Positions 62,596 to 64,000 of a stretch of DNA of 64,000 bases are shown here, piece after piece (the first letter of the stretch is position 1; each line of letters begins with the position of its first letter). The notes under the pieces are model-generated. The model saw only the letters and a program-made list of their open reading frames with translations, had not been told where the DNA came from and searched no databases. Location of the stretch: positions 117,101 to 181,100 of the forward strand of contig CAJFTY010000018.1 of assembly GCA_904420045.1 (NCBI GenBank), written 5' to 3'. Both the position numbers and the translations under genes were made by a program. Source of the DNA: Candidatus Metaruminococcus caecorum. Lineage in GTDB: Bacteria > Bacillota > Clostridia > Oscillospirales > Ruminococcaceae.

Positions 62596-63905
62596 GCAGG
62601 GTAACCGTAATCGGGGCGGGGCTCGCTGGGTGCGAGGCCGCCTGGCAGCTGGCCGGAGCGGGATATGAGGTCGTGCTGTGCGAGCAAAAGCCCAAACAGT
62701 ATTCCCCGGCCCACCATTCCCCGGGCTTTGCGGAGCTTGTGTGCTCCAACTCTTTGAAAGCCTCCCGGCTGGAGTCCGCCGCCGGGCTTTTAAAGCACGA
62801 AATGGAACGGCTGGGCTCTCTGACGGTGCCCTGCGCCAAACAGACCGCCGTGGCGGCGGGAGGGGCGCTGGCTGTGGACCGGGATCGTTTTTCCGACCTG
62901 GTCACCGATAAAATCCGCTCCCATCCCCGGATCCAGGTGGTGGAGGAAGAGATCACCCACATCCCGGAAGGCCCCTGTGTGATCGCCACCGGGCCGCTGA
63001 CCTCGGACAGGCTGGCGGAATCCATCCGCGCTTTTCTTGGGGAGGACACCTTAAGCTTTTTCGACGCGGCGGCCCCTATTGTCACCGGGGACAGCATCGA
63101 CTTTCAAAAGGCGTTTTACGCCTCCCGCTACGGCCGGGGGGAGGACGATTATATCAACTGCGCCATGAATCAAGACGAATACGAGGCGTTTTACCAGGCG
63201 CTGATCACCGCTGAAAGCGTGGAGCTCAAGGAGTTCGACCGCAAAAACTTCCGGGTGTACGAGGGCTGCATGCCCATTGAGGTTATGGCAAAGCGGGGGT
63301 CTGACACCATCCGGTTCGGGCCCTTAAAGCCGGTGGGCCTGACCGATCCCCGCACTGGCCGCAGGCCCTGGGCGGTGGTGCAGCTCAGACGGGAGAACGC
63401 GGACGGCACCTGTTTTAACTTGGTGGGCTTTCAGACCAACCTGAAGTTCCCGGAGCAAAAGCGGGTGTTTTCCATGATCCCCGGACTTGAAAATGCAGAG
63501 TTCGTCCGCTTTGGGGTCATGCACCGAAACACGTTTTTGGACTCTCCCAGGCTTTTGACGGCGGATTTTCGCTGCAAAAAGGGCGAAAACCTCTACTTCG
63601 CCGGGCAGATGACCGGGGTGGAGGGGTATATGGAGTCCGCCGCCAGCGGGATTCTGGCGGGGAAAAACCTTTCCCGCGCGCTGGCGGGGAAAACGCCGCT
63701 GATCCTTCCCAGGGACACTATGATGGGTGCACTGGCCCACTATATCAGCGATCCGAGTGTGACGGATTTTCAGCCCATGGGCAGCAACATGGGGCTGCTG
63801 CCTCCCGCCGGGGAGCGCATCCGGGATAAAAAAGAGCGTTACGGCGTGGTGGCCAGGCGTGCCATGGACAGCCTGGAGCGGTATCTGGCCGAGATGGGCG
63901 AATAG
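62592..63905 (+). CDS. trmFO: Folate-dependent tRNA (uracil-5-)-methyltransferase TrmFO
   Basis: TrmFO makes ribothymidine 54 in tRNA using methylenetetrahydrofolate and FAD, as in most Firmicutes. The 437 residues show the FAD-binding VIGAGLAGCEAAWQLAGAGYEVVLCEQKP (key part GAGLAGCEAAWQL), the family block GFAELVCSNSLKA, YEGCMPIEVMAKRG and FAGQMTGVEGYMESAASG. The start is TTG at 62592, whose last bases overlap the topA stop (TTGA), with GAAGGA before it, so translation is probably coupled. Confidence 0.95.
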   Translation: MSRVTVIGAGLAGCEAAWQLAGAGYEVVLCEQKPKQYSPAHHSPGFAELVCSNSLKASRLESAAGLLKHEMERLGSLTVPCAKQTAVAAGGALAVDRDRFSDLVTDKIRSHPRIQVVEEEITHIPEGPCVIATGPLTSDRLAESIRAFLGEDTLSFFDAAAPIVTGDSIDFQKAFYASRYGRGEDDYINCAMNQDEYEAFYQALITAESVELKEFDRKNFRVYEGCMPIEVMAKRGSDTIRFGPLKPVGLTDPRTGRRPWAVVQLRRENADGTCFNLVGFQTNLKFPEQKRVFSMIPGLENAEFVRFGVMHRNTFLDSPRLLTADFRCKKGENLYFAGQMTGVEGYMESAASGILAGKNLSRALAGKTPLILPRDTMMGALAHYISDPSVTDFQPMGSNMGLLPPAGERIRDKKERYGVVARRAMDSLERYLAEMGE

Positions 63906-63953
63906 AGGTTTCAAGGTTATAGCAAGAGTATTACGGCAAAGGAGCTGGACGTC

Positions 63954-64000
63954 ATGAAAGTGATTGTAGACGGGTTTGGAGGAGACAACGCCCCGGTGGA
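63954..64000 (+). CDS. plsX: Phosphate acyltransferase PlsX, first codons only
   Basis: The last 47 bases start an ATG frame behind AAAGGAG that reads MKVIVDGFGGDNAPV. This matches the PlsX N-terminus, with the conserved D-x-x-GGD-x-AP pattern. PlsX makes acyl-phosphate for phospholipid synthesis. The rest lies beyond the window, so the call rests on 15 residues. Confidence 0.8.
   Translation, partial: MKVIVDGFGGDNAPV

Overview
The window looks like a chromosomal segment of a fairly GC-rich Clostridia, most likely an Oscillospirales (Ruminococcaceae-like) gut bacterium. The basis is the Gram-positive PolC polymerase, AddAB in place of RecBCD, TrmFO, a lysine riboswitch, ribosomal-protein leaders of the Firmicutes type, L27 with a Prp-cleaved N-terminus, frequent TTG starts behind strong Shine-Dalgarno sequences, and gene orders such as cdsA-dxr-rseP-ispG-polC. 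No species assignment can be made from the sequence alone.

Layout. 1-2.5 kb is a tRNA-Thr followed by a decayed stretch: an RHS C-terminus with a frameshift, an orphan small membrane protein, a lipoprotein and a scrap of a helix-turn-helix regulator. 2.5-7.3 kb carries secA (minus) and, divergently, a NifU-like scaffold gene paired with a GGGtGRT-family gene. 7.6-11.5 kb is the most interesting part. A tyrosine recombinase is followed at once by two 25-bp inverted sites that enclose a 235-bp segment with a near-consensus promoter and a terminator. After that come a structured leader with a terminator and a membrane c-di-GMP phosphodiesterase (degenerate GGDEF, intact EAL). I read this as a recombinase-driven on/off switch for c-di-GMP breakdown, caught in the orientation where the strong promoter points away from the gene.

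11.5-17.1 kb has a Cys-rich small protein, a MacA/MacB-like adaptor and permease pair without an ATPase, and a minus-strand queA-tgt-mntP cluster. 17.3-22.4 kb is a lysine-riboswitch operon: asd, dapA, dapB, a CapA-like lipoprotein and a free-standing double-ACT protein. 22.5-35.9 kb runs from an SLC13/ArsB-type permease through rplU-prp-rpmA, pyrH-frr-uppS-cdsA-dxr-rseP-ispG to polC. 35.9-43.7 kb is a full histidine operon, hisZGDCBHAFIE, behind a promoter covered with palindromic half-sites. It is followed at 43.7-44.15 kb by four tandem copies of a multi-hairpin element whose stems covary between copies.

44.2-64 kb holds an aldo/keto reductase, an AGCS amino-acid symporter, coaX with an ECF S component (pantothenate supply), an exported protein of unknown function, a DUF308 membrane protein, addB-addA, a DUF6485 protein, the infC-rpmI-rplT operon (infC starts with ATC) with its attenuator leader, a SpoU methyltransferase, dprA, topA, trmFO and the first codons of plsX. 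Most of the window is ordinary housekeeping sequence. The novelty lies in the invertible switch and in the tandem RNA-like repeats after hisE.
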